The position numbers and the translations under genes are program-made. The notes beneath the pieces are model-generated. The model had not been told where the DNA came from, did no database searches, and saw only the letters and a list, made by a program, of their open reading frames with translations. From Fibrobacter sp. (GTDB lineage Bacteria > Fibrobacterota > Chitinivibrionia > Chitinivibrionales > Chitinispirillaceae): a stretch of DNA of 32,223 nucleotides. Each line of letters opens with the position of its first letter. The first letter of the stretch is position 1. Positions 8,618-16,847 of the stretch are shown here, one piece after another. The stretch covers positions 1 through 32,223 of the forward strand of contig JAAYEB010000386.1 in assembly GCA_012728995.1 (NCBI GenBank), read 5' to 3'.

Positions 8618-9418
8618 ATGAATACATATCGAAAATACCTGTATCTTTTTTGTGCAAATTTTCTATTTATCGGATGTGCCGGTTCTGTTCGGCATATGGA
8701 AGATGATATAATTTTACCTCAAATTGATGTGGTAGCAGTTAAAGAGAGTACCGATGAGGCGCTTAAGCTTGCTCAGGAGGCAAAACTGGAAGTAGATCTG
8801 TTATCTGCTAAAGTGACAGAGTTGGAAAACAGAATGATCGTCCTTTCAGAAGAGGTTTCAAATATTTCATCTGCTAAAATTGAAGAGCTTGAGAACAGGA
8901 TTTCATTATTGATTGAGGCCTATAAAGATCTTCATTCTTCGGTTAAAACGCTTGAAGAAAACAGTGTTCGAAGTAATGCTAAAAATACAAAAGGACCTTC
9001 AAAAACAGCTACCTTTTCACCCGCATCAGCTGCTTCTTTAATAACTTCCCCCGAATATGAAGTATATCAAAATGGTCTCAGAGTTTTTAATAGAGGAAAT
9101 TACGACAGAGCGATTGAAATTTTTACTGACCTTTTAAATCAGTATCCATCGGGTAAATACGCCGACAATTCAAATTTCTGGATTGGTGAAAGCTACTATT
9201 CCAAAGGGGATTTTTCTGCTGCGATAGCATCTTTCAACCGGATTTTTTCATTCAAGAAGTCTTCGAAAAGTGATGATGCCCAGTTTAAAATAGGATTGTC
9301 ATATCTGAAAATGAATCAACCACAAAAAGCCAGGAAAGCATTACAGGAATTGATCGATCGTTATCCGTCCAGTGAATATGCACAAAGATCAAAAAAATAC
9401 CTTTCAGAAATTGAATAA
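8618..9418 (+). CDS. CpoB/YbgF-like TPR lipoprotein
   Basis: Predicted lipoprotein of 266 residues (signal peptide, lipid Cys C20 in FIGC) with a heptad-rich coiled coil (about 35-115), a Ser/Ala/Thr-rich linker, and a C-terminal YbgF-type domain of three tetratricopeptide repeats (about 147-265; YDRAIEIFTDLLNQYP, DFSAAIASFNRI, PQKARKALQELIDRYP). CpoB/YbgF links peptidoglycan synthesis with the Tol-Pal envelope constriction machinery in Proteobacteria. Here the protein is an orphan with no tol or pal gene nearby, and a lipid anchor replaces the usual soluble form. The start at 8618 is chosen because GGGA lies seven bases upstream. The in-frame ATG at 8576 lies inside the promoter and lacks a binding site. 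The ATG at 8612 is too close to GGGA. Confidence 0.8.
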   Translation: MNTYRKYLYLFCANFLFIGCAGSVRHMEDDIILPQIDVVAVKESTDEALKLAQEAKLEVDLLSAKVTELENRMIVLSEEVSNISSAKIEELENRISLLIEAYKDLHSSVKTLEENSVRSNAKNTKGPSKTATFSPASAASLITSPEYEVYQNGLRVFNRGNYDRAIEIFTDLLNQYPSGKYADNSNFWIGESYYSKGDFSAAIASFNRIFSFKKSSKSDDAQFKIGLSYLKMNQPQKARKALQELIDRYPSSEYAQRSKKYLSEIE

Positions 9419-9455
9419 CAGATAGCCCTCACAGGTTGTTATTCAATTAATCTTT
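9409..9455 (+). terminator. Terminator hairpin overlapping the CpoB-like stop codon
   Basis: A perfect 12-bp inverted repeat (9409-9420 with 9437-9448) closes a 16-base loop and is followed by a short T-rich run. The left arm contains the TAA stop codon. The stem is AT-rich, so termination strength is uncertain. It sits between two convergent genes. Confidence 0.5.
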
Positions 9456-9470
9456 TTCTTCAGGCTGAAA

Positions 9471-10268
9471 CTATTTTACCAATTCAGTTTTTGTTTGTGG
9501 CACGATATCTTCAAGTGTGATTTTTGGGTGATGATACCTGTTTCTTGATGCAGTTTTTTTACCTATCTGAATAGATGCCTTTGGGCACCAGTGAAAACAG
9601 GCAAGGCAGGATTCACATCTATGCTGCCATTGTGGCCTCCCATCAATAATTTTTATATTTCCAACCGGACAAACTTTACTGCAGATTCCGCATGAATCAC
9701 AATTGCTGTCAACCAAGAAAACTTTATCGGATTCATTAATTTTGCTCATCATGCCCTTGCTTGCAACAGAAGCCAACCTTCCCAGAATACCGAGATTGGT
9801 ATCTATTCCATAAGAACCTTTTGAGTTAACTATTGATGCGATTTGTGCAATTCGGTCTGGAACTTTTGAATACATGGCTTCCCGTTTTTCCAAAGAAGGA
9901 ACTTCATAAACATGTGTTGCATTTCCAGGCATTTTGATTGCAAAACCTGCATTGAGAGTGTATCCTCTCGCATTTAACATTTTTTTAAGGTTTCTGCCGG
10001 AGCTTGTCAGTAATCCACCATAAGAAGCAAGACCAAAAATATATGTAGAAGAAGAAAACTGTATTTTGTTAATAAAATCAACAACGATTTTCGGCAGTGT
10101 AAAACAGTAAACCGGATAAGCGATACCGGCAATATCACAATCTTTGCAGTTAAAATCCATATCGTGCCGGATTTTTACAAGTTCCATTCCCTCTATCTTT
10201 TTCTTTAATTCCTTTGCCAGATACAAAGTGTTTCCAGTTCCGCTGAAATAGAAGAGCTTTCTGTTCAT
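9471..10268 (-). CDS. EFR1-type flavodoxin-ferredoxin fusion
   Basis: Redox protein of 265 residues. The N-terminal flavodoxin-like domain (about 1-170) has the FMN phosphate-binding loop SGTGNT at 9-14. The C-terminus carries a bacterial two-[4Fe-4S] ferredoxin with clusters bound by C190/C193/C196/C200 and C218/C221/C224/C228, each Cys run ending in Pro. This is the layout of the EFR1 family found in many anaerobes, taken to be a cytoplasmic electron carrier with no fixed partner. A good ribosome binding site (AAGGA, seven bases before ATG) supports the start. It stands alone, 183 bases downstream of the AraC-type sensor gene on the same strand. A link to the hydrogenase ferredoxin pool is possible but not shown by context. 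Confidence 0.88.
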   Translation of the reverse strand: MNRKLFYFSGTGNTLYLAKELKKKIEGMELVKIRHDMDFNCKDCDIAGIAYPVYCFTLPKIVVDFINKIQFSSSTYIFGLASYGGLLTSSGRNLKKMLNARGYTLNAGFAIKMPGNATHVYEVPSLEKREAMYSKVPDRIAQIASIVNSKGSYGIDTNLGILGRLASVASKGMMSKINESDKVFLVDSNCDSCGICSKVCPVGNIKIIDGRPQWQHRCESCLACFHWCPKASIQIGKKTASRNRYHHPKITLEDIVPQTKTELVK

Positions 10269-10451
10269 TGGTATTCCTTTTAGGGTTGTGTGTTTTATTA
10301 TGAAATGTCAGTCATTTCTTTAAGCAAAATAAAATTTCACACTTATGCGGAGTAGAAATTCTTCACTTTTACTTAAATATATTTTTTATTTGGAATGAAT
10401 GGTAAGGTTAACAGTATTCATTCGCAAAGGTGCTGGTACACCTGGTATTTA

Positions 10452-11993
10452 TCATTCATCTTCATCCTCCTCTGCCTCCCTGGCGGCTTCAAGGATTCTT
10501 TCACGGAACAATTCCGGTGTTGTATGAGTAATGGATTCGAACGATTCGTTAAGTATCTTTACTGATTGAAAACCTGCTTTTTCTGCAATCTCTTCAAAAC
10601 TCATTTCGGTAGACCGCAACATCTCTTTTGCTTTTTGAATTTTCTGGAATTTGATGTAATGTTCAAATCTACAATCCATCTCCTTGAGAAAAGTGTCTGT
10701 AATTGTATCCGGTTTGATGTTGAGAATTGATGCAATCTTCTGGGGGGAAAGTGAGGGGTCAGTGATTCTTTTTTGAACAGCATCCAAAATCGTTTTAAAA
10801 AGTTCAGAGTACTCTTTCTTTTGGGCGGATTCTCGTTTTTTTGCCTGAAGGTTGTGTTTTGAAATGATTATAGTCAGTATCAAACCTGTTATCAAAATAA
10901 TCATGCCGGAAATCGTCAAAATGAGTTTAAGAGGAAACATGGTCTGCTTTAAAACCGCAGTACCCCACTGACTTGGATTATATCGGTTAGATTCTATGGC
11001 AGAGCCCGACCAACTGACGTAATGTTTTGATCCGTTTTTTTCATCACTATCCATAATACTGACATCGAAACCGAAATTAGGGTTCAGATATCCCATTTCA
11101 GACAGAAGAGTAACCGGTATGGATGCTTCAATAATGTACCCATCTTTTACAATGTTTCTTCTCCACTTCATTTCATTATTCAATAATACGTTTATGCTGT
11201 CGTCTGGCATAAAGCTGGAATCAGAAAGGTCCATAGCAAAAGTTGTACTGCGAGTTTGTGGACCAAACCGGATACTTCTTTGGTTGATATCCGAAAACGA
11301 TTTTCTTTCCCGGTCAAGGTCGAAGTGTAATTCCAGAAAGTCGGCATAACTAATTGTGGTATCAAAAACATGCGCACCTACAAAAAAATGGTAGTTTGTC
11401 CATTGCATCTTAAGCATGCCTTTCGAACCAATATAAATTGTAGATACGTTTTCCCACTCATTAAGCTGGCCGTCAATTTCGATTTTCCCGGGATTTAAAA
11501 TCTGTTTAATTTGATACTTTTTACGACTGTTTCTTTTGTCCCTGTCTATGACCCAACGATTCGGCATTGGTGGGCAGATAATTTTTTTTCCTGAGGGATG
11601 AAAAATAACATACCCGAACTGTAGATGTAACTGGTCCTGGTCTGGTATGGTATCATATCTCCAGGTTGCACAATAGGGAGGTGCATGAAAAGTACCAAGC
11701 GTGTCGGTAATTTTACCCGAATATAGAACTGTAAGTTTTAAGGAATCAACTTTGCATTGAGGTTCTATTTCAACTTTTAAATCTCTTCCGGAGAAAACCT
11801 TTTTAAAAGGGGGGGAGAGAAAAACAGCACTATCTGAGGTAATTAGTATTGTACTGTCTTCAGTTTTCTTTGACGTAAGATTCAGTTTTTGTAATACAGG
11901 AACTTTTTGTTCAGATTGGTCAGAAAAACCTGTACTTGAAAAAAAAAATATAACTGATACGGAAAATAGCATTGAAAAAGGGGCTTTAAGCAT
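10452..11993 (-). CDS. Transmembrane one-component regulator: CBM9-like sensor, one TM helix, AraC DNA-binding domain
   Basis: Protein of 513 residues with an unusual layout. An N-terminal signal segment (about 1-24) is followed by a large presumed periplasmic part. That part includes a CBM9/DOMON-like beta-sandwich (about 168-350), opening with IEIDGQLNEW, the typical start of family 9 carbohydrate-binding modules. One transmembrane helix (357-377) leads to a short basic linker and an AraC/XylS-type double helix-turn-helix (about 395-500; SLSPQKIASILNI, MSFEEIAEKAGFQS). The C-terminal tail is acidic (AEEDEDE). The simplest reading is a membrane-bound regulator that senses a sugar outside and binds DNA inside without a kinase. 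A ribosome binding site (AGGAA) lies six bases before the ATG. Targets are unknown; the divergent small membrane gene is the nearest candidate. Confidence 0.82.
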   Translation of the reverse strand: MLKAPFSMLFSVSVIFFFSSTGFSDQSEQKVPVLQKLNLTSKKTEDSTILITSDSAVFLSPPFKKVFSGRDLKVEIEPQCKVDSLKLTVLYSGKITDTLGTFHAPPYCATWRYDTIPDQDQLHLQFGYVIFHPSGKKIICPPMPNRWVIDRDKRNSRKKYQIKQILNPGKIEIDGQLNEWENVSTIYIGSKGMLKMQWTNYHFFVGAHVFDTTISYADFLELHFDLDRERKSFSDINQRSIRFGPQTRSTTFAMDLSDSSFMPDDSINVLLNNEMKWRRNIVKDGYIIEASIPVTLLSEMGYLNPNFGFDVSIMDSDEKNGSKHYVSWSGSAIESNRYNPSQWGTAVLKQTMFPLKLILTISGMIILITGLILTIIISKHNLQAKKRESAQKKEYSELFKTILDAVQKRITDPSLSPQKIASILNIKPDTITDTFLKEMDCRFEHYIKFQKIQKAKEMLRSTEMSFEEIAEKAGFQSVKILNESFESITHTTPELFRERILEAAREAEEDEDE

Positions 11994-12413
11994 TTAAGTT
12001 TCCTGATTTGTAGGTTTATCTGTAATCAGTTTAATATTCAAAATTAAAACCAGGACTATTTTCAGGACAGAATACAATTGATATTCGATAAAAGTCAAAA
12101 GAATCCTGGTAACTGTTTTTAACATAATTAATGGGAAGCATAATCTGATATGAATATGCGTACTTTTGTGCTGTATTGGCAAGTCTTATTTTAATTGTTC
12201 TAAAAAAATCAGATAAGTTTGATACAATTTTGCTGTTTTTCAGAGAAATTGTTAAATAAATACAGAATTATCTGATTTAAGCAATTTTGATTGGTAATTT
12301 TTATTCAATTTGTTTTAACTTTTATGCAATTCTGATCCTGGAAAAAATTTAATTTTAATCGATGTTATTCATTACGATAACTGAAATTACTTTAACGCAG
12401 GAGGCTTACAAGT
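11994..12413. other. Divergent intergenic region with a structured element
   Basis: These 420 bases lie between the AraC-type sensor gene (minus) and the small membrane protein gene (plus). A minus-strand frame at 11994-12182 has no coding signs and is rejected. The notable content is the nested inverted repeat at 12206-12278, listed separately. The rest is AT-rich sequence without a recognisable promoter. Confidence 0.5.
12206..12288 (+). repeat. Nested inverted repeat, possible RNA switch or operator
   Basis: An outer perfect 11-bp inverted repeat pairs 12206-12216 with 12268-12278. Inside it a second hairpin pairs 12224-12235 with 12241-12252 (12 positions, one G-A mismatch and one G-T wobble) around a T5 loop. 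The 3' arm of the inner hairpin could instead pair with CAATTTT at 12282-12288, giving two mutually exclusive folds. There is no T-tract, so it is not a simple terminator. It lies 126-208 bases upstream of the small membrane protein start and also upstream of the divergent AraC-type gene, so it could act as RNA or as a DNA operator. The repeat is seen; the function is inferred. Confidence 0.4.
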
Positions 12414-12641
12414 ATGAAATCCAGACCTGTTATAATCACAATGATTGCTTCCTGGATTTTTTTTATCGCTCTTGACGGCATAGGGAGCCTTTTCAGGGCG
12501 TGGTATATTCGCAGAATGAAAAATCCATTTCGATTTTTATATCAAACTGTAGGGTATGGGCGTACCATCGTACTTTTTTTGATAGCTGTAATGAATTTTT
12601 TCCTGATATTGTGTAACTGGGGTAAAAAAAAAACAGAATGA
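12414..12641 (+). CDS. Small two-helix membrane protein, function unknown
   Basis: A 75-residue protein with two hydrophobic helices (about 6-24 and 51-69) joined by a basic, aromatic-rich loop containing RAWYIRRMKNPFRF. A strong ribosome binding site (AGGAGG, nine bases before ATG) argues that it is a real gene despite its size. It has no signal-peptide cleavage site or recognisable family. The basic loop should face the cytoplasm, leaving both ends outside. It lies divergent from the AraC-type sensor and may be its target; that is inference only. Confidence 0.65.
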   Translation: MKSRPVIITMIASWIFFIALDGIGSLFRAWYIRRMKNPFRFLYQTVGYGRTIVLFLIAVMNFFLILCNWGKKKTE

Positions 12642-12884
12642 TTTAAAATGTCAAATTCACAACCTGGGCGGAATAAATCATTTTACAGGTATGTCAGGTA
12701 TTATGCAGGATTAGGTGCTAAAAGTCAGGTCTTAATTCTGTTCTATATTAGATAAAGCCTGTTGGTTAAAAATGCTTTTAAAAAAATGGAGCATGCCAGA
12801 CTAAATACGACTTACTGAGGTTTTCGTAGAATGGACCGGCAGGTTGTTTTGAAATATGTAATGGATAAAAGTAAGGATTTATAA

Positions 12885-14057
12885 ATGAAAAACAGAGAGC
12901 TGATTTATCTGGATAATAATGCTACTACAAGGATTGCACCTGAAGTTCTTGAAGAGATGCTGCCGTTTTTTAAAGATTTATATGGTAATCCATCCAGTAT
13001 TTATCGTTTTGGAGGGAAGGTACATAGATATATTGAAGAAGCAAGAGAAAAGGTGGCATCACTTATTGGTGCTTCTGCAGATGAAATAATCTTTACCAGT
13101 TGTGGTTCCGAAAGTGATAATCTCGCACTAAAAGGCTTTTGTAATTATTTCGGCGAAAGATCTCAGATAATTACTTCAGAAGTTGAACACCCTGCAGTCA
13201 GGAATACAGCACGCTACCTTAAGGACAAGGGACATGCACTCGTTGAATGCAAGGTTGACAATGTTGGAATGTTAGAAACAGATATTTTTGAAGAATGTCA
13301 AATAGATGAATTTACAATAGCGAGTTTCATGTGGGCTAATAACGAAACCGGCGTTATATTTCCAATAGACGAGCTGGCTGCAAAAGTCAAAGCAAGAGGC
13401 GGCTTTTTTCATACTGATGCAGTTCAGGCAGTGGGAAAAATCGATATAGATGTTAAAAAGATACCTGTTGATATGCTTTCCCTTTCAGGCCATAAACTTC
13501 ATGCTCCAAAAGGTGTTGGTGCTATTTATATTCGTAAAGGGGTGAAAGTAGATCCGGTTATTCATGGTGGACATCAGGAAAACGGGATCAGAGCCGGTAC
13601 AGAAAATGTACCTTTAATTGTTGGTCTGGGTAAAGCCTGTGAACTGGCTTCAAGGCATTTAAAAGAAGAGAATGTAAGGGTTCGTGCTTTACGGGATCGT
13701 CTGGAAAACAGCCTGTTAACCTCTTGTAAAGGTGCAAAACTGAATGGCAATAAAGCTCACCGTTTACCTAATACCACCAATATCAGTTTTGAAGCGATTG
13801 AGGGGGAATCTATTTTATTACACCTGGATGAAAATGGAATCGCAGCTTCATCAGGTTCCGCATGCACAACCGGTTCTCTTGAGCCGTCACATGTTTTGAC
13901 TGCAATGGGAGTGCCTTATACTTTCGCACACAGTTCAACCCGCTTTTCACTTAGCAGATATACAACCGATAAAGAGATCGATTCTGTCATAGCTGCTATG
14001 CCACAAATTGTTGAGAAACTCAGAAAATTATCACCTTTTATTGAAAATGCAGATTAG
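12885..14057 (+). CDS. NifS/IscS-type cysteine desulfurase
   Basis: PLP-dependent cysteine desulfurase of 390 residues, which takes sulfur from cysteine for iron-sulfur cluster assembly. The N-terminal signature YLDNNATT, the PLP lysine K204 in SGHK, and the catalytic Cys C327 in SSGSACTTG are all present; the active-site loop matches the class I (NifS/IscS) form. The ribosome binding site (AAGGA) lies seven bases before the ATG. Its TAG is followed directly by the ATG of the quinolinate synthase gene with no base between. NadA needs an oxygen-labile [4Fe-4S] cluster, and a dedicated desulfurase next to nadA is known in Bacillus. This enzyme probably serves NadA, though it may also be the general desulfurase, since no isc or suf genes are in view. 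Confidence 0.93.
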   Translation: MKNRELIYLDNNATTRIAPEVLEEMLPFFKDLYGNPSSIYRFGGKVHRYIEEAREKVASLIGASADEIIFTSCGSESDNLALKGFCNYFGERSQIITSEVEHPAVRNTARYLKDKGHALVECKVDNVGMLETDIFEECQIDEFTIASFMWANNETGVIFPIDELAAKVKARGGFFHTDAVQAVGKIDIDVKKIPVDMLSLSGHKLHAPKGVGAIYIRKGVKVDPVIHGGHQENGIRAGTENVPLIVGLGKACELASRHLKEENVRVRALRDRLENSLLTSCKGAKLNGNKAHRLPNTTNISFEAIEGESILLHLDENGIAASSGSACTTGSLEPSHVLTAMGVPYTFAHSSTRFSLSRYTTDKEIDSVIAAMPQIVEKLRKLSPFIENAD

Positions 14058-14969
14058 ATGGATTCTTTAAAAAACAAGATTGATTTATTGAAAAAAAAGA
14101 AAAATGCAGTAATACTGGCACATACATATCAACCTGGTGAAGTACAGGATGTGGCAGATTATACCGGAGATTCATACGGTTTGAGTGTGGAGGCTTCCCG
14201 TACTGAAGCGGATGTAATAGTTTTTGCCGGAGTTCGTTTTATGGCAGAAACTGCAGCAATTTTAGGCCCGCAAAAAACTGTATTATTGCCACAACCGGAT
14301 GCATCCTGTCCAATGGCCGATATGATTACACCAGAAGAACTTGTAGAGATTAAAACCAGGTATCCTTCATACAAGGTTATGTGTTATGTAAATTCTACAG
14401 CTGAAATCAAGGCGTTGTCGGATATCTGTTGTACAAGTTCAAATGCTTTAACAATTGCAAAAAAATTACCCTCTGGTACGGGTATTATTTTTGTACCGGA
14501 TAAACATCTTGGTTCATATGTTCAGGAAAAAACCGGTCTTTCAATGGTATTATGGGATGGTTTTTGTCCGACACATCTGCGGATGAATCCTTCAATGATT
14601 AAAAAAGCAAAAAAACTGCATCCTGAAGCTGTTGTGCTGATGCATCCTGAAGCTGCGCAAGAGTGCAGAGTTTTAGCGGATTACATTCTTTCTACAGGTG
14701 GGATGTGTGATTATGTGAAACAGGATCGCAATAACAACGAATACATAATCGCTACAGAAACAGGAATAATCCATACTCTGGAAAAACAGAATCCGGAGAA
14801 AATCTTTTTCCCGGTGTCGGATGAGGTAATCTGTCCTAATATGAAAAAAGGATCTCTTGAGTCGATTGTAAATGCCCTTGAAGGAAATGGTGGTGAAGTA
14901 GTCAAAGTTGATGCAGCAATAGCTTCAAAAGCTCTGGCTTCACTGAAAAAAATGCTGGAAATGAGTTAG
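14058..14969 (+). CDS. nadA: Quinolinate synthase NadA
   Basis: Enzyme of 303 residues that condenses iminoaspartate with dihydroxyacetone phosphate to quinolinate in de novo NAD synthesis. The three expected [4Fe-4S] ligands are visible: C84 in ASCPMAD, C170 in DGFCPTH and C259 in VICPNMKKGSLE. The conserved YVNSTAEIKA and HPEAAQEC segments are also present. Length matches the short form typified by Thermotoga (about 300). Translation is probably coupled to the preceding desulfurase, as the genes abut without a gap. The partners nadB and nadC are not in the window. No clear terminator follows. Confidence 0.95.
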   Translation: MDSLKNKIDLLKKKKNAVILAHTYQPGEVQDVADYTGDSYGLSVEASRTEADVIVFAGVRFMAETAAILGPQKTVLLPQPDASCPMADMITPEELVEIKTRYPSYKVMCYVNSTAEIKALSDICCTSSNALTIAKKLPSGTGIIFVPDKHLGSYVQEKTGLSMVLWDGFCPTHLRMNPSMIKKAKKLHPEAVVLMHPEAAQECRVLADYILSTGGMCDYVKQDRNNNEYIIATETGIIHTLEKQNPEKIFFPVSDEVICPNMKKGSLESIVNALEGNGGEVVKVDAAIASKALASLKKMLEMS

Positions 14970-15140
14970 CGACGTTTTATTTCCAATCTGATAAGCATCG
15001 CAATATAGTGCATGGCATAGGAACCGCCGGTTAATTGGCACAGTTAGTTTGAAACAGGTGTCACATATATGCCAGGATAATTTCTCTGCTCACCCGAGAG
15101 AGCGTTATTATTTACATTAATTCCAATTTAAGTTGCTTTA

Positions 15141-15168
15141 TTGGCTAAATTGCCTTAAATTGTATAAA
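15141..15168 (+). promoter_or_regulatory. Candidate promoter of the TIGR02147 cluster
   Basis: TTGGCT (15141-15146), a 16-base spacer and TATAAA (15163-15168). The predicted transcription start near 15176 lies past an in-frame GTG at 15171. That supports the ATG at 15237 as the true start of the regulator. Confidence 0.4.
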
Positions 15169-15236
15169 GCGTGCTCACTAAAGATAGTAAAAATCTTGAG
15201 AATGTTATTCTGATAAAGATTGATTCAGGAAGTTTC

Positions 15237-16115
15237 ATGAAACCAATTACCATGTATACAGATTACCGAGCCTTTCTGCGTGAAGTTATCAGGGAAAGAA
15301 AACTGTGTGGACTTCCCTGCTCTAATCGATGGTTTGCGATGAAAATGAAAATTAATTCTTCATCGTGGTTGACATCTGTTCTTCAGGGCAAAAAAGGTTT
15401 ATCAAAAAGTACTGCTAACAGGCTTTCAACAATCCTGAAACACTCCGCATCAGAATCCAGATATTTTGAAACACTGGTAGCTTTCAATCAGGCACGTACA
15501 ATTGCAGAAAGAAACCTTTATTATCAGGATCTGGTATCATTGCAGAAATTCAACAATATTGATTTGCTTGATGAAGACCGGTATGATTTTTATTCAAACT
15601 GGTTTATCAGTGTTGTAAGAGCTCTTATGGGAATGTTTCATTTCAGGGCATCTGATGAGGATTATAATCGGCTGGCATCTATGATTTGTCCACCTGTTAC
15701 CGGAGCACAGGTGCGTAAATCGGTTGCTTTGCTTGAAAAGTTGAAACTGATTCATGTTGATAAAACCGGTTTTTATAAACTCTCATCAAATGCAATCAAG
15801 TCAAGAGAAAATACGAACTCGCTGGCAATATCAAACTTTCAACTTGAAACCATGCGTCTTGCTCAGGAAGCTTTGGACCGGTTTTCACTGGACCAGAGAT
15901 ATATTGGAACTGCTACAGTCGGTATCAGTGAAAAAACATACGAAAAAATAAGGGAGATTCTTATTGATGCAAGTAACAGAATCGCTGAAATCGCAAATAT
16001 GGATATAGAGGCAGATCGTGTTTACCAAATAAATATTCAGGTATTTCCGATGTCCAGATCTGTTGAAAAAACAAAAATATCATCTCGGGAGTCTGGTAAT
16101 GAAAATCCGGATTAA
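15237..16115 (+). CDS. TIGR02147/DUF4423 family DNA-binding regulator
   Basis: Protein of 292 residues matching the TIGR02147 family, first described as a Fibrobacter paralogous family. It opens with the family-typical MKPITMYTDYRAFLRE. An Xre-like helix-turn-helix (about 35-72; SSWLTSVLQGKKGLSKSTA) is followed by a DUF4423 domain (about 100-270) with a winged-helix-like stretch (GAQVRKSVALLEKLKLI). The ATG at 15237 is preferred over a GTG at 15171: AGGA lies about six bases upstream, the protein then starts as family members do, and a candidate promoter ends at 15168. Its last 17 bases overlap the next gene, a lipoprotein, so the two are translationally linked. The effector and targets are unknown. 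Confidence 0.88.
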   Translation: MKPITMYTDYRAFLREVIRERKLCGLPCSNRWFAMKMKINSSSWLTSVLQGKKGLSKSTANRLSTILKHSASESRYFETLVAFNQARTIAERNLYYQDLVSLQKFNNIDLLDEDRYDFYSNWFISVVRALMGMFHFRASDEDYNRLASMICPPVTGAQVRKSVALLEKLKLIHVDKTGFYKLSSNAIKSRENTNSLAISNFQLETMRLAQEALDRFSLDQRYIGTATVGISEKTYEKIREILIDASNRIAEIANMDIEADRVYQINIQVFPMSRSVEKTKISSRESGNENPD

Positions 16116-16794
16116 TGGAGTCTTATCAAAACAGCTCATAACTGTTCTGGAAATTGTTTTTATAATCGGTTTTTCTGTATTTTACTCTTGTTCAAATCCT
16201 GTTGCAGGGAACAGTTCTCAAACCGGCAACAATGGTGTTACTCTTACAGCTTCCTGCGGATCAATTTCAGGAGAAACAAAACCTGAAATACTCGTCTCAA
16301 TCTATGAGCAAAAATTTATTCCATGCATAACTCCATCACGTTATTCTGATTCAACAAAAACAGATGACAGTGGTAAATTCTTTTTTTCATCTCTTGCGCA
16401 GGGATATTATAATTTATTAATACAGGATACGGCAAGTGATGAAGCCGTTTTTGTCAGAAATATTCCTGTCTTTACTGATTCAGTCCATACTGATACAAGT
16501 AAATTGCTTCTGGTATCAGGTTATTTTAAAGGACAATTCAATGAGAATATAGACTGGAAATCGGAATCGTTTATTGTTTATCTGGAGGGTAGTCCTTTTA
16601 GTGGTCATATCGATTACAATGGGGAATTTCTGATAGGACCTGTTCCTTCTGGAAATTATATCTTCGGATATACAGATAAATATTCAGATGCAAATCCAGT
16701 ACCTCCATTTAATGATTTGCCAATTAAACCGGGTAAAGTGTTCGGAAACATAACTGTATATTCAGACAGTACCGTGCAATGGTATCAAAACTGA
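16099..16794 (+). CDS. Lipoprotein with carboxypeptidase-regulatory-like beta domains
   Basis: Predicted lipoprotein of 231 residues: a hydrophobic signal (about 12-30) and lipid Cys C31 in YSCSNP. The body has two repeats resembling carboxypeptidase regulatory or prealbumin-like beta-sandwiches, with DDSGKFFFSSLAQGYYNLLI and YNGEFLIGPVPSGNYIF as matching strand-turn-strand units. The start at 16099 has a good GGAG about eight bases upstream; the frame is open further upstream only from a TTG at 16063. The gene overlaps the TIGR02147 regulator by 17 bases and precedes the secreted protein at 16848, giving a three-gene cluster. The biochemical role is unknown. It could be a surface or periplasmic partner that signals to the regulator, but nothing in the sequence proves that. 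Confidence 0.75.
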   Translation: MKIRINGVLSKQLITVLEIVFIIGFSVFYSCSNPVAGNSSQTGNNGVTLTASCGSISGETKPEILVSIYEQKFIPCITPSRYSDSTKTDDSGKFFFSSLAQGYYNLLIQDTASDEAVFVRNIPVFTDSVHTDTSKLLLVSGYFKGQFNENIDWKSESFIVYLEGSPFSGHIDYNGEFLIGPVPSGNYIFGYTDKYSDANPVPPFNDLPIKPGKVFGNITVYSDSTVQWYQN

Positions 16795-16847
16795 TTTTAT
16801 TGATAAGATGTTGGCTCAATTTCTTTTAAAGAATCGAGGTTGAAACT

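Noticed and set aside
10386-10416. Inverted repeat (8-bp arms GAATGAAT/ATTCATTC) after the AraC-type gene
   Set aside because: It might be its terminator, but the stem is AT-rich, the loop is about 14 bases and no T-run follows on the minus strand.
11994-12182. Minus-strand 62-codon frame upstream of the AraC-type gene
   Set aside because: It has no ribosome binding site, no protein-like composition, and lies in the AT-rich divergent spacer. It ends by chance next to the start of the real gene.
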